The translations under genes were made by a program, and so were the position numbers. Shown here piece after piece: positions 33,411 to 41,412 of a DNA stretch of 44,284 nucleotides (position 1 is the stretch's first letter; every line of letters begins with the position of its first letter). The stretch is from CALVGQ01 sp964369385 (GTDB lineage: Bacteria > Bacillota_I > Bacilli_A > Erysipelotrichales > Erysipelotrichaceae). Under the pieces are notes generated by a model that was not told the origin of the DNA, did no database searches, and saw nothing but the letters and a program-made list of their open reading frames with translations. The stretch lies in the NCBI GenBank assembly GCA_964369385.1, contig CAYJEY010000019.1, positions 1-44,284 on the forward strand. The letters are read 5' to 3'.

Positions 33411-33552
33411 TGAAACGAACCCCGAAAGTTGGACATCCAATTTATAGGAGGTTCGTTTTTATATGGCAAAGTAAAAAGGAATGTCTCCTATACAATATAG
33501 AAACCATTCCTTAGCATGTTAATTCAATGTCCAATAAAGTGGGTTCACTTCA
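33411..33552. mobile_element. Internally deleted IS3-family element, 142 bp
   Basis: Terminal inverted repeats, starting TGAA and ending TTCA, match at 18 of 26 positions and include GAACCC and TTGGACAT. This is the IS3-family type of end. Inside the left end is an AGGAGG site and ATGGCAAAG (Met-Ala-Lys) like an orfA start, followed at once by a stop. Next comes a frame reading KGMSPIQYRNHSLAC and a stop, which is the usual C-terminal ending of IS3-family transposases. Everything between is gone. The flanks show no convincing direct repeat. Transposition would need a transposase in trans. Confidence 0.75.
33413..33458 (+). repeat. Stem that could hide the ribosome binding site of the IS orfA start
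   Basis: AAACGAACC (33413-33421) pairs with GGTTCGTTT (33450-33458). The 28-nt loop and right arm include AGGAGG just before the ATG. IS elements use such structures to block translation of read-through transcripts; here it is probably a relic. Confidence 0.5.
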
Positions 33553-33559
33553 ACTTTTT

Positions 33560-34381
33560 TTATTTGCTTAAAAAGAAATTTGTTTGATCCAAAATACATT
33601 GATGAGATTCAATCCTACCCATATTGCACTGAAATAAATGTTGAAGTCGATTCTTCTTATTTCCATATGTTTTCAAAATATAGGGGATGTGAAGTGAGGA
33701 TAGTTTTTCTGCGAACATTGTTGCTTGCTCATGAGGGATGAAGTAGTCATGACTAGCACAAAGTAAAAATGTAGATGGGAAATTTGCAGGGACATGTTCC
33801 AACACTTCGATTTCTTCCATACTGGTCCTTGCTAAAAATTCCTTGGTGAGAAGATGCATAATGTATTTTCTTCCATGCTTAAATGTAAAAAATCCTGAAT
33901 TTAAGGCGATTGCTTGAGGAAGTAAAGGTACACGATTTTGGCAACAATACAAGGCCAGTAGGTGTGCTCCAGCAGAGTCACCAATGGCAAACACTCGTCT
34001 TAAATCCATACAATAACTCGAATGATTTTCTTTTATCCATTGACTTACAGTATTGATATCTTGAATTTGTGAGGGATGTGTATGCTCAGGAGATAGACGA
34101 TAGTTAAAGTTGATAACACAAAATCCTTGTTTCGCAAGAGCGACACAGTAGTTTTTATACAACTCTTTATCTCCATACACCCATCCTCCACCATGAACAT
34201 TGAATATGATTGGATAAGTTTTATTGATATCTTTTGGGTGATACACATCTAAAGTTTGAAGTGTGTGTTCCCCATATTTGATATGATAGTGGCAATGAAG
34301 TTGACTTAACTCTAACTTCGGTTGATTTCGAAGTGGATCAAAGTGAATAAATAACCACCGTATAATACGACTAAATGACAT
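33560..34381 (-). CDS. Alpha/beta hydrolase of the hormone-sensitive-lipase type (esterase)
   Basis: A 273-aa carboxylesterase-like protein. HGGG (63-66) forms the oxyanion hole. GDSAG (134-138) has the nucleophile Ser136. CASHDYFIPHEQ near residue 220 supplies the Asp, and a late His completes the triad. Start at 34381 follows GAGAGGAA; the longer frame would run through a terminator into the transketolase gene. It is downstream of the transketolase pair but separated from it by that terminator, so read-through or an unseen promoter feeds it. Substrate unknown. Confidence 0.85.
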   Translation of the reverse strand: MSFSRIIRWLFIHFDPLRNQPKLELSQLHCHYHIKYGEHTLQTLDVYHPKDINKTYPIIFNVHGGGWVYGDKELYKNYCVALAKQGFCVINFNYRLSPEHTHPSQIQDINTVSQWIKENHSSYCMDLRRVFAIGDSAGAHLLALYCCQNRVPLLPQAIALNSGFFTFKHGRKYIMHLLTKEFLARTSMEEIEVLEHVPANFPSTFLLCASHDYFIPHEQATMFAEKLSSLHIPYILKTYGNKKNRLQHLFQCNMGRIESHQCILDQTNFFLSK

Positions 34382-34393
34382 AAAATTCCTCTC

Positions 34394-34423
34394 AAAAAAA
34401 GCTACTGATTCTTCAGTAGCTTT
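34394..34423 (-). terminator. Terminator of the transketolase pair
   Basis: AAAGCTACTGA/TCAGTAGCTTT stem (11 bp) with a T-tract on the minus strand. It lies between the transketolase gene and the esterase gene. Confidence 0.88.
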
Positions 34424-34427
34424 CATT

Positions 34428-35351
34428 TTATATGTTTTGTTTAATGATGTCAACGATGTGTTCAGCACATAATCCGTATTTTTTTAATACTTGTGCAGCA
34501 GGACCACTTTCTCCGAATGTATCATTTACACCAATTGGAATACACTTACTTGGTGCATTTTGTGCAAGACATTCAGAAACTGCTCCAAATAATCCACCAA
34601 CAATTGAATGCTCCTCACCTGTAAATAAATGCGTATGTGATTTTGCCACATCTACAATTGTATCTACATCTAATGGTTTGATTGTGCGAACATTGACTAC
34701 AGTAAGTTCAATACCTTCGGCTTTGAGTATTTCAGCTGCTTTTAAGCTTTCTTGAACCATAAGTCCACATGCAAAGATTGCAACATCTTTTCCGCTTCTT
34801 ACGATATCTGCTTTTGCAGGATCAAATGTAGACTCTGGAGTATATACATCTTCTACTTTACCGCGTCCCATACGAACGTAGCAAGGACCGTCTAATTGTG
34901 CAACATAACGCATAATTGCTTTTGTCTCGTATTGATCACATGGTACAAATACTTTCATGTTAGGAATCGAGCGCATAATTGTAATGTCTTCAATCGCTTG
35001 ATGAGATGCTCCATCTTCACCAACACTAATTCCTGCATGAGTAGCACAGATTTTGACGTTTAATTTAGGGTAACAAATTGAATTGCGGATTTGTTCAAAT
35101 GGGCGTCCTGCAGCAAACATCGCAAAGCTACTTGCAAATACTGTTTTCCCACTTGCAGCTAATCCTGCTGCAACACCAATCATGTTGCATTCAGCAATAC
35201 CCATGTTGAAGTGACGTTCAGGGCACGCTTGTTTTGCTACAGCTGTTTTAGTTGATTTCGTCAAGTCCGCATCAAGGACAACGATGTTTTCATTTTCTAC
35301 AATTAACTCGGCGAGAACCTCACCATAAGCGTTTCTAGTTTCTTGTGACAT
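34428..35351 (-). CDS. Transketolase, C-terminal subunit
   Basis: A 307-aa protein covering the pyrimidine-binding and C-terminal domains of transketolase. It has ERHFNMGIAECNMIGVAAGLA, FASSFAMFAAGRPFEQIR and THAGISVGEDGASHQ. With the adjacent N-terminal subunit it makes the two-chain transketolase found in many Bacillota and archaea, transferring two-carbon units between sugar phosphates. The start is 1 base after the stop of the upstream subunit gene, so the subunits are translated in step. 1-Deoxyxylulose-5-phosphate synthase is excluded by the split form. Confidence 0.94.
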   Translation of the reverse strand: MSQETRNAYGEVLAELIVENENIVVLDADLTKSTKTAVAKQACPERHFNMGIAECNMIGVAAGLAASGKTVFASSFAMFAAGRPFEQIRNSICYPKLNVKICATHAGISVGEDGASHQAIEDITIMRSIPNMKVFVPCDQYETKAIMRYVAQLDGPCYVRMGRGKVEDVYTPESTFDPAKADIVRSGKDVAIFACGLMVQESLKAAEILKAEGIELTVVNVRTIKPLDVDTIVDVAKSHTHLFTGEEHSIVGGLFGAVSECLAQNAPSKCIPIGVNDTFGESGPAAQVLKKYGLCAEHIVDIIKQNI

Positions 35352-35352
35352 C

Positions 35353-36168
35353 TTATTCTCCTCCTAGTTGTGCAATTGCATCTTCACATTGTTCTTGAGT
35401 TGGTGCAACACCATGCCATCCAGCTTGGTTTTCCATATAATCAACACCTTTACCTTTAACGGTAGTAGCGATGATACATGTAGGTTTACCTTTAACGATT
35501 TTAGCTTTTGTAAAAGCATCTTTGAGTTCATCATAGTTGTGACCATCAATACAAATCACATGCCATCCAAAAGCTTCAAATTTTTTATCCAATGGTGAAG
35601 GATTCATTACTTTAGTAATGAATCCATCGATTTGAAGACCATTGAAGTCCAAAATAACACAAAGATTATCTAATTCATAATGAGCTGCAGCCATTGCCGC
35701 TTCCCAAATTTGACCTTCTTGACTCTCACCATCACCAACCAATGTGTAAACACGGTGATCATTTTTATCAAGTTTGTTGGCCATAGCCATACCTACTGCA
35801 GTACTTAGCCCTTGACCAAGACTTCCAGTTGACATATCTACACCACTTACATAGTTCATGTTTGGATGACCTTGAAGCTTTGAGTCAACTTGTCTGAATG
35901 TTGATAATTCATCTTTATTGATAAATCCTTTTTCTGCAAGAGTAGCATATAATACTGGAGATGCATGACCTTTTGATAGGACAAAGCGATCACGTTTTGT
36001 AGAAGCTACATTTGCATCGCAAATATCCATCTCATTAAAATACAATACAGCCATGATATCAGCAGCTGATAATGACCCACCTGGATGTCCAGACTTAGCA
36101 GCAGTAACCATTTTTACTATTTCTTTTCTGATTTCTGTTGCATGTTGTTTCAGATTTTCGTTATTCAT
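35353..36168 (-). CDS. Transketolase, N-terminal subunit
   Basis: A 271-aa thiamine-diphosphate-binding half. Visible are KSGHPGGSLSAADIMAVLY, LSKGHASPVLYA, and the GDGESQEGQIWEA thiamine-diphosphate/magnesium motif, with late ATTVKGKGVDYMEN. Start at 36168 follows GGAGG; the 12-residue longer reading has no site. It is transcribed leftward with the C-terminal subunit. Confidence 0.94.
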   Translation of the reverse strand: MNNENLKQHATEIRKEIVKMVTAAKSGHPGGSLSAADIMAVLYFNEMDICDANVASTKRDRFVLSKGHASPVLYATLAEKGFINKDELSTFRQVDSKLQGHPNMNYVSGVDMSTGSLGQGLSTAVGMAMANKLDKNDHRVYTLVGDGESQEGQIWEAAMAAAHYELDNLCVILDFNGLQIDGFITKVMNPSPLDKKFEAFGWHVICIDGHNYDELKDAFTKAKIVKGKPTCIIATTVKGKGVDYMENQAGWHGVAPTQEQCEDAIAQLGGE

Positions 36169-36270
36169 TTTATTCCTCCACTTTTTACTACTCAATTTTA
36201 TCATAGTTATAAAAAAAATTAACGCTCAATTATGAGTATTTCCCAATTTATATGAACTTCTTTATGCATT

Positions 36271-36301
36271 AAAAAAAAGAAAGACCTCGTTTAAGGTCTT
36301 T
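36271..36301 (-). terminator. Terminator of metG
   Basis: AAAGACCT/AGGTCTTT stem with a T-rich tail on the minus strand, directly after the metG stop. Confidence 0.88.
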
Positions 36302-36303
36302 GA

Positions 36304-38232
36304 CTATTTAATAATACTTCCAATTTCTAAATTGTTTAAAGTTAAAACTTCTAACTTATCTTCTCCCATACCAGCTAAAATCATCCCTTGAGATTCTACT
36401 CCGCGAAGTTTTGCCGGTTTTAGATTAGTAACTACAGCTACTTTTTTACCTACCATTTCAGAAGGTGTAACATGATCTGCGATACCTGATACAATCTGAA
36501 GTGTTTTGTGTCCGATATTGATCGTAGATACGAGTAATTTATCAGCTTTTGGATGTTTCTCACAAGTCTCTACTTGAGCAACTTTGATTTCAATTTTCAT
36601 GAAATCTTCGAAAGTTATTTCTGGTTTCTCCTCTACTACAACTTGAGGTTTTTCTTCCACTTTTGGTTTGTCGTTTTCAATTGTTGCAAGAACTTCTTTC
36701 TCATCAAAACGGGCAAACAAAATCTCTGGTTTTTCACAAACATGATGGTTTGTCTCAAGTTGACCAAAGTTAGCGATACTCTCATAAGTTGTCTGAGTAG
36801 TTTGAAGTTGAGCTAAAATTTTAGTGCTTGTGTCTGGTAAGAAAGGACGAAGTAAGATAGCAGCAATACGAATACTTTCTAATAGATTGTAGAGTACTGT
36901 AGCTAAGCGATCAGCTTGAGAATCATCTTTTCCAAGAATCCAAGGTGTTGTTTCATCTATGTATTTGTTGCAACGACGAAGTAGTGTATTGATTTCATCA
37001 ATTGCATCGGCAACACGTAATTCATCCATTTTCTTATTTACGCGTGATGCAGTATTTGTTGCAACTTCAATTAAATCAGCATCGAATTCTCCACTTATTT
37101 GTGGGTTATTCACTAATCCTTTGAAGTATTTGTTGCTCATAGTGAGTGTGCGATTCACAAGATTTCCAAGCACGTTTGCTAAGTCAGAATTAATACGTTC
37201 AATCATTAATTCATAAGTAATGACTCCATCTTGTGCAAACGGCATTTCATGAAGCATAATGTAACGTACGGCATCTACACCAAAATAGCGAACGAGGTCA
37301 TCAGCATAAATTACGTTTCCTTTTGACTTGGACATCTTACCTTCCCCAACAAGTAACCAGGGGTGACCAAAAACTTGTTTTGGTAAAGGAAGATCAAGTG
37401 CCATCAACATGATTGGCCAATAAATTGTATGGAAACGCAAGATATCTTTTCCGATTAAATGAACATCAGCAGGCCAATATTTATTGTAAAGTTCTCCATG
37501 ATTCCCATCACAATCAAAGCCAAGTCCTGTGATGTAGTTTGATAGAGCATCAATCCACACATAAACTACATGATTTGGATCAAAATCGACTGGGATTCCC
37601 CATTTGAAGCTCGTACGAGATACACATAAATCTTGAAGGCCTGGTCGAATAAAGTTGTTTAACATTTCATTTTTACGTGATTCAGGTTGGATAAAATGTG
37701 GATTATCTTCAATGTGTTTTGTCAAGCGATCAGCATACTTACTCATTTTAAAGAAATAAGCTTCCTCCTTTGCAGAAGTTACTTCTCTTCCACAATCTGG
37801 ACATTTTCCATCTACGAGTTGACTTTCCGTAAAGAATGACTCACAAGGAGTGCAATATAAACCTTCATAAGTAGATTTATAAATGTCACCTTGTTCATAT
37901 AGTTTTTTGAACATCTTTTGAACCTGTAATTTATGGTAAGTGTCTGTTGTACGTACAAAGCTATCATAAGATGTATTCATAATATCGAAGCTGTCTTTTA
38001 CAACTCCCGCTACTTGATCCACAAATGCTTGAGGGTCTAATCCAGCTGCAGCCGCTTTTTCTTCAATCTTTTGACCATGTTCATCTGTTCCTGTTTGAAA
38101 CCAAACGTCATATCCAAGTAGACGTTTATAACGTGCAATTGCATCAGTTAATACAATCTCATAAGTATTCCCGATATGGGGTTTACTTGATGTATATGCA
38201 ATCGCTGTTGTAATGTAATATTTATTGCTCAT
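36304..38232 (-). CDS. metG: Methionyl-tRNA synthetase with C-terminal tRNA-binding domain
   Basis: A 642-aa class I synthetase charging tRNA(Met). The catalytic domain has PHIGNTYE (HIGH), one zinc knuckle (CTPCESFF and CPDCGRE), and GKMSKSKGNVI (KMSKS). A Glu/Pro/Val-rich linker lies around residues 510-540. The Trbp111/EMAP-like domain follows (FMKIEIKVAQVETCEKHPKADKLLVS). Length and order are normal. AGGAGG precedes the ATG. Expression is controlled by the T-box leader just upstream. Confidence 0.97.
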   Translation of the reverse strand: MSNKYYITTAIAYTSSKPHIGNTYEIVLTDAIARYKRLLGYDVWFQTGTDEHGQKIEEKAAAAGLDPQAFVDQVAGVVKDSFDIMNTSYDSFVRTTDTYHKLQVQKMFKKLYEQGDIYKSTYEGLYCTPCESFFTESQLVDGKCPDCGREVTSAKEEAYFFKMSKYADRLTKHIEDNPHFIQPESRKNEMLNNFIRPGLQDLCVSRTSFKWGIPVDFDPNHVVYVWIDALSNYITGLGFDCDGNHGELYNKYWPADVHLIGKDILRFHTIYWPIMLMALDLPLPKQVFGHPWLLVGEGKMSKSKGNVIYADDLVRYFGVDAVRYIMLHEMPFAQDGVITYELMIERINSDLANVLGNLVNRTLTMSNKYFKGLVNNPQISGEFDADLIEVATNTASRVNKKMDELRVADAIDEINTLLRRCNKYIDETTPWILGKDDSQADRLATVLYNLLESIRIAAILLRPFLPDTSTKILAQLQTTQTTYESIANFGQLETNHHVCEKPEILFARFDEKEVLATIENDKPKVEEKPQVVVEEKPEITFEDFMKIEIKVAQVETCEKHPKADKLLVSTINIGHKTLQIVSGIADHVTPSEMVGKKVAVVTNLKPAKLRGVESQGMILAGMGEDKLEVLTLNNLEIGSIIK

Positions 38233-38481
38233 GATTTTCCTCCTAATAAAATAAAAAGCAACATCCTAAAAGGACGCTGCTTGCGTGGTACCACCTTTTT
38301 TTATGCATAAAATATGCACCTCAAACTTCTTAACGCGAAGATACGTTTTATCCTACATATCGAATAAACAGTTTAGGAACCATGTTCACTTAGTTACTAT
38401 ACAATCTTTCACCCAACGATTGCTCTCTACAAATGTGGCTAAGTTACTCTTTCCATCATTACTTTTAACATGTTAATTATA
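38233..38481 (-). promoter_or_regulatory. T-box leader of metG (AUG specifier)
   Basis: A strong T-box riboswitch, read on the minus strand. Stem I contains GATGGAAAGAGTAA and AGAGAGCAATCGTTGGGTGAAAG-like segments (about 38405-38460), then GTGAACATGGTTCC whose ATG (38381-38383) is the specifier for methionine. The T-box core GGTGGTACCACG (about 38283-38296) comes next. The terminator is a 10-bp stem AGCAACATCC/GGACGCTGCT (38257-38281) followed by T's. Uncharged tRNA(Met) would stabilise the antiterminator and raise metG expression. Confidence 0.92.
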
Positions 38482-38504
38482 GCGACATGATGGCGCAATG
38501 TAAA
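38476..38504 (-). promoter_or_regulatory. metG promoter
   Basis: Minus-strand TTTACA (38499-38504), 17 bp, TATAAT (38476-38481). This predicts a leader of about 235 nt that contains the T-box. Confidence 0.82.
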
Positions 38505-38794
38505 GGGTAAATAATGATTTCTCTATACGCTAACTTTGATGAATGATAGAAACAAGGAGCCAAAAGACAAACATGAGTAAAAAAATAAACAAGTAAAAAA
38601 ATGTTTGTGACAATATTAGAAAATTGTTTTCATTGGATTGGAATCGCCATCTCTTGATTTAGTATGTGTATTTGTTGGTTGATTTTTTTCACACAAAGTG
38701 ATTCACCCAATGTTTTCTAATACTCATGAAACACAAGCAAGTTGACACCTCATGATGAGTATGTTAGTTTTTTAAGAGAAAAAGGGGAGAATAT
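38505..38794. other. Intergenic before the small lipoprotein gene, with inverted repeats
   Basis: No gene seen. TATTAGAAAA at 38614 and CATTGG at 38631 pair with CCAATG-TTTTCTAATA at 38707-38722, giving a 16-nt inverted repeat around about 70 bases, with a 7-nt insertion in the left arm. The lipoprotein promoter lies at 38742-38770, with a CTCAT-G-ATGAG palindrome (38749-38759) between its elements. Confidence 0.5.
38742..38770 (+). promoter_or_regulatory. Promoter with palindrome before the small lipoprotein gene
   Basis: TTGACA (38742-38747) and TAGTTT (38765-38770), 17 bp apart, the latter preceded by TG. The 11-bp palindrome CTCATGATGAG sits in the spacer and may be a repressor site. Confidence 0.5.
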
Positions 38795-39265
38795 ATGAAA
38801 AGGATAATGTACTTATTGGGTACGGTATTGGTAGTGTTGGGACTTGTTGGATGTGGGGCATTGGACTACGAATTGATTGATGCACAAAGTTTTAAACAAA
38901 TTGCGCAAGAACATGGAGCAGAAGTAGTAAATCTTGAAGGGGATGAAAATTACATCGAAGAGATGAGTGATTATTATCTTGCAACAGATCAAGTGAACTA
39001 TGCAATTCAATATGTGACATTTGAGTCTGCAAACTTAGCAGGAAATTATGCAAGTCAAATCATTAATTCAATGGAAGCATACGTAGATGATTTAAGCAAT
39101 GTATCACATAGCTCGGTAAGTGTTGGGGATGTAAAAGAATATCATTTCACACACGAGAGTGTAAAGAATGGAATCGTAAGACGTGAAAATGTTGTGCTTC
39201 AATACTATATTGATGTTGAGAATGCACCAGATGGAATGGAGTTATTAGAGAAATTAGGGTATTAA
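38795..39265 (+). CDS. Small lipoprotein of unknown function
   Basis: A 156-aa protein with a lipoprotein signal peptide; the lipobox LVGC predicts lipid-modified Cys20. The mature part is charged and soluble, with alternating strand and helix patterns, and no recognised domain or metal motif. GGGGAG precedes the ATG. It stands alone with its own promoter and terminator. Confidence 0.85.
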   Translation: MKRIMYLLGTVLVVLGLVGCGALDYELIDAQSFKQIAQEHGAEVVNLEGDENYIEEMSDYYLATDQVNYAIQYVTFESANLAGNYASQIINSMEAYVDDLSNVSHSSVSVGDVKEYHFTHESVKNGIVRRENVVLQYYIDVENAPDGMELLEKLGY

Positions 39266-39288
39266 GAGCTTTGTGCTCTTTTTTATTT
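39264..39288 (+). terminator. Terminator of the small lipoprotein gene
   Basis: AAGAGC/GCTCTT stem, loop TTTGT, T-run. The stem begins in the stop codon. Confidence 0.85.
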
Positions 39289-39342
39289 TTAAAAATTAGA
39301 TTAAATAAAAAGAAATTGACCATAATGTCAGTGGTGATCAAA

Positions 39343-40779
39343 ATGGAAAGTGTATGGAATCAAAAAAATAGAGAAAGTTATCCAAGTTTAAAGTGTGATG
39401 TTCAATGTGAGGTGTGTGTTGTTGGTGGAGGAATAGCAGGGATACTTTGTGCGCATGAGTTAAGTGAAGCGGGTTATCATGTAGTGTTATTAGAAGGCAA
39501 AGAGATTGGAAGTGGACAAACAGGAAAATCAACAGCAAAAATAAGTGTACTACGAGATCTCTTCTATGCAGCACAAATTGAAAACTATGGATTTGATCAA
39601 ACAAAGCAGTTGTTTGATGCGCATATTGAAGCAATTGAGCGGTATCAGCAAATTATTCAAAAAGAAAAAATTGAGTGTGAATTCAAAGTAGTGCCGGGCT
39701 ATCTATACTCAAAATACCAACTTGACTTGCTCCATATGGAAGCAGATGCTCTAAATAGTTTGGGTGCAAATGTTCATTACATCGAGAATCATGAAACACC
39801 CGAGGGAGTGGCGGATGCGCTACGAATAAATCATCAAGCTCAGTTTGATCCACTTTTATTTATACATGGAATAAAGAAAAACTTTGCAGTTTATGAACAT
39901 TCTCAAGTAATTGAATTGCAAGAACATATCGCAATGACAAAAGCGGGTAGTGTTAGCGCAAAGTATTTTGTCGTATGTACACATTTTCCAATTGTCGATG
40001 TTCCTGGCTTTTATTTTATGAAAATGCATCAAGAGCGTAGTTATGCACTAGCAATAAAGACCTCAATGCAACTTGATGGTCATTATTTCAATGTAGATGA
40101 ATATGGGCATTCTTTCCGTTATTACCGCGAAGGAATAATAGTAGGTGGTGAGAATCATCGAACAGGTGAAAATCAACACGGAAAGCAATATACAAGGTTA
40201 GTCGCAAAAGCCCAAGAAAAGTATGATTCATTTCCTTTTGTGGCGAGATGGTCAGCTCAAGATTGCATGACTCTAGACCAACGTGCTTATGTAGGGGAGT
40301 ATAGTTATTTACGTAAGAATTGGTTTGTAGTGACGGGCTTTAATAAATGGGGTATGTGTAGTGCCATGGTAAGCGCAAAGCTAATTGTCGACCAAATCTC
40401 TGGTAAAAAAACTCAGCATTTTTTTGATGCAAGACGATCAGCACTACGTAATCCACTAGCCACGATGCAACAAACCTCTAATGCACTAGTGAATCTTTCA
40501 AAAGAATTGTTCATGCACCCAGCTATTGTTGCTCATGAGTTACCTAAAAACCACGGAGGAATAGTTGAAGTTGATGGTAAAAAAGTTGGGGTATACAAAG
40601 ATGAAGAAGGCAAATTACATATCGTTGGATTAAAGTGTCCACATATGGGATGCCAACTATCATATAATCCAGAAGAGAAAAGTTGGGATTGCCCATGTCA
40701 TGGTTCTCGATTTGATTTAAGTGGAAAACTATTAGATACACCGGCAATTCTTAATTTGCATCACGAAAGAAAAGATTAA
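39343..40779 (+). CDS. FAD-dependent oxidoreductase with C-terminal Rieske domain (YhfW-like)
   Basis: A 478-aa fusion. The N-terminal DAO-type flavin domain has VVGGGIAGILCAHELSEAG. Then SGQTGKSTAKI and mid-protein motifs of the glycine/sarcosine-oxidase type follow. The last about 75 residues are a Rieske [2Fe-2S] domain with CPH (Cys432, His434) and CPCHG (Cys450, His453). The overall layout fits YhfW-type proteins of Bacillota. The donor and acceptor are unknown. Start chosen at 39343 because GGTGAT precedes it; an ATG 18 bp upstream (39325) has no clear site. Confidence 0.85.
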   Translation: MESVWNQKNRESYPSLKCDVQCEVCVVGGGIAGILCAHELSEAGYHVVLLEGKEIGSGQTGKSTAKISVLRDLFYAAQIENYGFDQTKQLFDAHIEAIERYQQIIQKEKIECEFKVVPGYLYSKYQLDLLHMEADALNSLGANVHYIENHETPEGVADALRINHQAQFDPLLFIHGIKKNFAVYEHSQVIELQEHIAMTKAGSVSAKYFVVCTHFPIVDVPGFYFMKMHQERSYALAIKTSMQLDGHYFNVDEYGHSFRYYREGIIVGGENHRTGENQHGKQYTRLVAKAQEKYDSFPFVARWSAQDCMTLDQRAYVGEYSYLRKNWFVVTGFNKWGMCSAMVSAKLIVDQISGKKTQHFFDARRSALRNPLATMQQTSNALVNLSKELFMHPAIVAHELPKNHGGIVEVDGKKVGVYKDEEGKLHIVGLKCPHMGCQLSYNPEEKSWDCPCHGSRFDLSGKLLDTPAILNLHHERKD

Positions 40780-40784
40780 AATAT

Positions 40785-40810
40785 AAAAAAGGCTGTGATC
40801 ATCACAGTCT
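40785..40810 (-). terminator. Terminator of the CYTH protein gene
   Basis: GCTGTGAT/ATCACAGT stem with TTTTTT on the minus strand. The stop codon of the gene lies at its edge. Confidence 0.82.
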
Positions 40811-41357
40811 ACAGTGCTTCAAAGCATCGATGCATTTTTGAAGTTGGATTGGATACATAAATTTGCTGAAAGCTCGAAAGTAACTGCATAAATTCTTCAT
40901 AGCCTGCTTGAGCATCTTCATAGACTTCAAACTCAATTTCATAATCTGTTTCTTTCGAATAGCTACTCTTATCGATACAAAGAACACCATGCTTAAGTGG
41001 AACTTCTTTACGCCATGTAGTGAGCTGTCCTTTTTTAAAAAATGTTCCTCCAAGTTCTACTTTTTTTAGTAGTGCTTGAACACTTACATCTTGAAGCTCC
41101 TTAATATGACTACTAGGAAGTGGAATTTCATACTCTTGAATACCGTCTTCACATTTTTGTTTAAGTGTAAGTGTGTGTTTTCCTTCTAAATTGCGAATAC
41201 GCATACCAAAACCATTCAAATGGAGTGGTTGCTCCAAACGATCAAAATATGTATTTACTTGCATTACTGTTTCATATTGCGAGTAGTGGTTGTTTAATTC
41301 TATAAAAAATGTTTCACTAATTAACATTTTATATTCTATTTCTAAATTAACATTCAT
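40809..41357 (-). CDS. CYTH-domain protein (triphosphatase, YjbK-like)
   Basis: A 182-aa CYTH (CyaB/thiamine triphosphatase) protein. The ExExK motif, here EIEYK at residues 6-10, starts the metal-dependent tunnel. Basic and acidic strands follow (FGMRIRNL, HTLTLKQK, YEIEFEVYED). Such proteins hydrolyse inorganic triphosphate or related polyphosphates. In Bacillus a CYTH gene (yjbK) lies near nadK, as here, where the two are divergent from a 55-bp shared region. Confidence 0.87.
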   Translation of the reverse strand: MNVNLEIEYKMLISETFFIELNNHYSQYETVMQVNTYFDRLEQPLHLNGFGMRIRNLEGKHTLTLKQKCEDGIQEYEIPLPSSHIKELQDVSVQALLKKVELGGTFFKKGQLTTWRKEVPLKHGVLCIDKSSYSKETDYEIEFEVYEDAQAGYEEFMQLLSSFQQIYVSNPTSKMHRCFEAL

Positions 41358-41376
41358 ATAATAAACCTCATAACCA

Positions 41377-41385
41377 TGATATAAT
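41377..41385 (+). promoter_or_regulatory. Extended -10 promoter of nadK
   Basis: TG-A-TATAAT (41377-41385) is a perfect extended -10, 28 bp before the nadK start. No good -35 is visible. Confidence 0.65.
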
Positions 41386-41412
41386 AAATGGGATTGAAAA
41401 GGAAGTGGAAAG

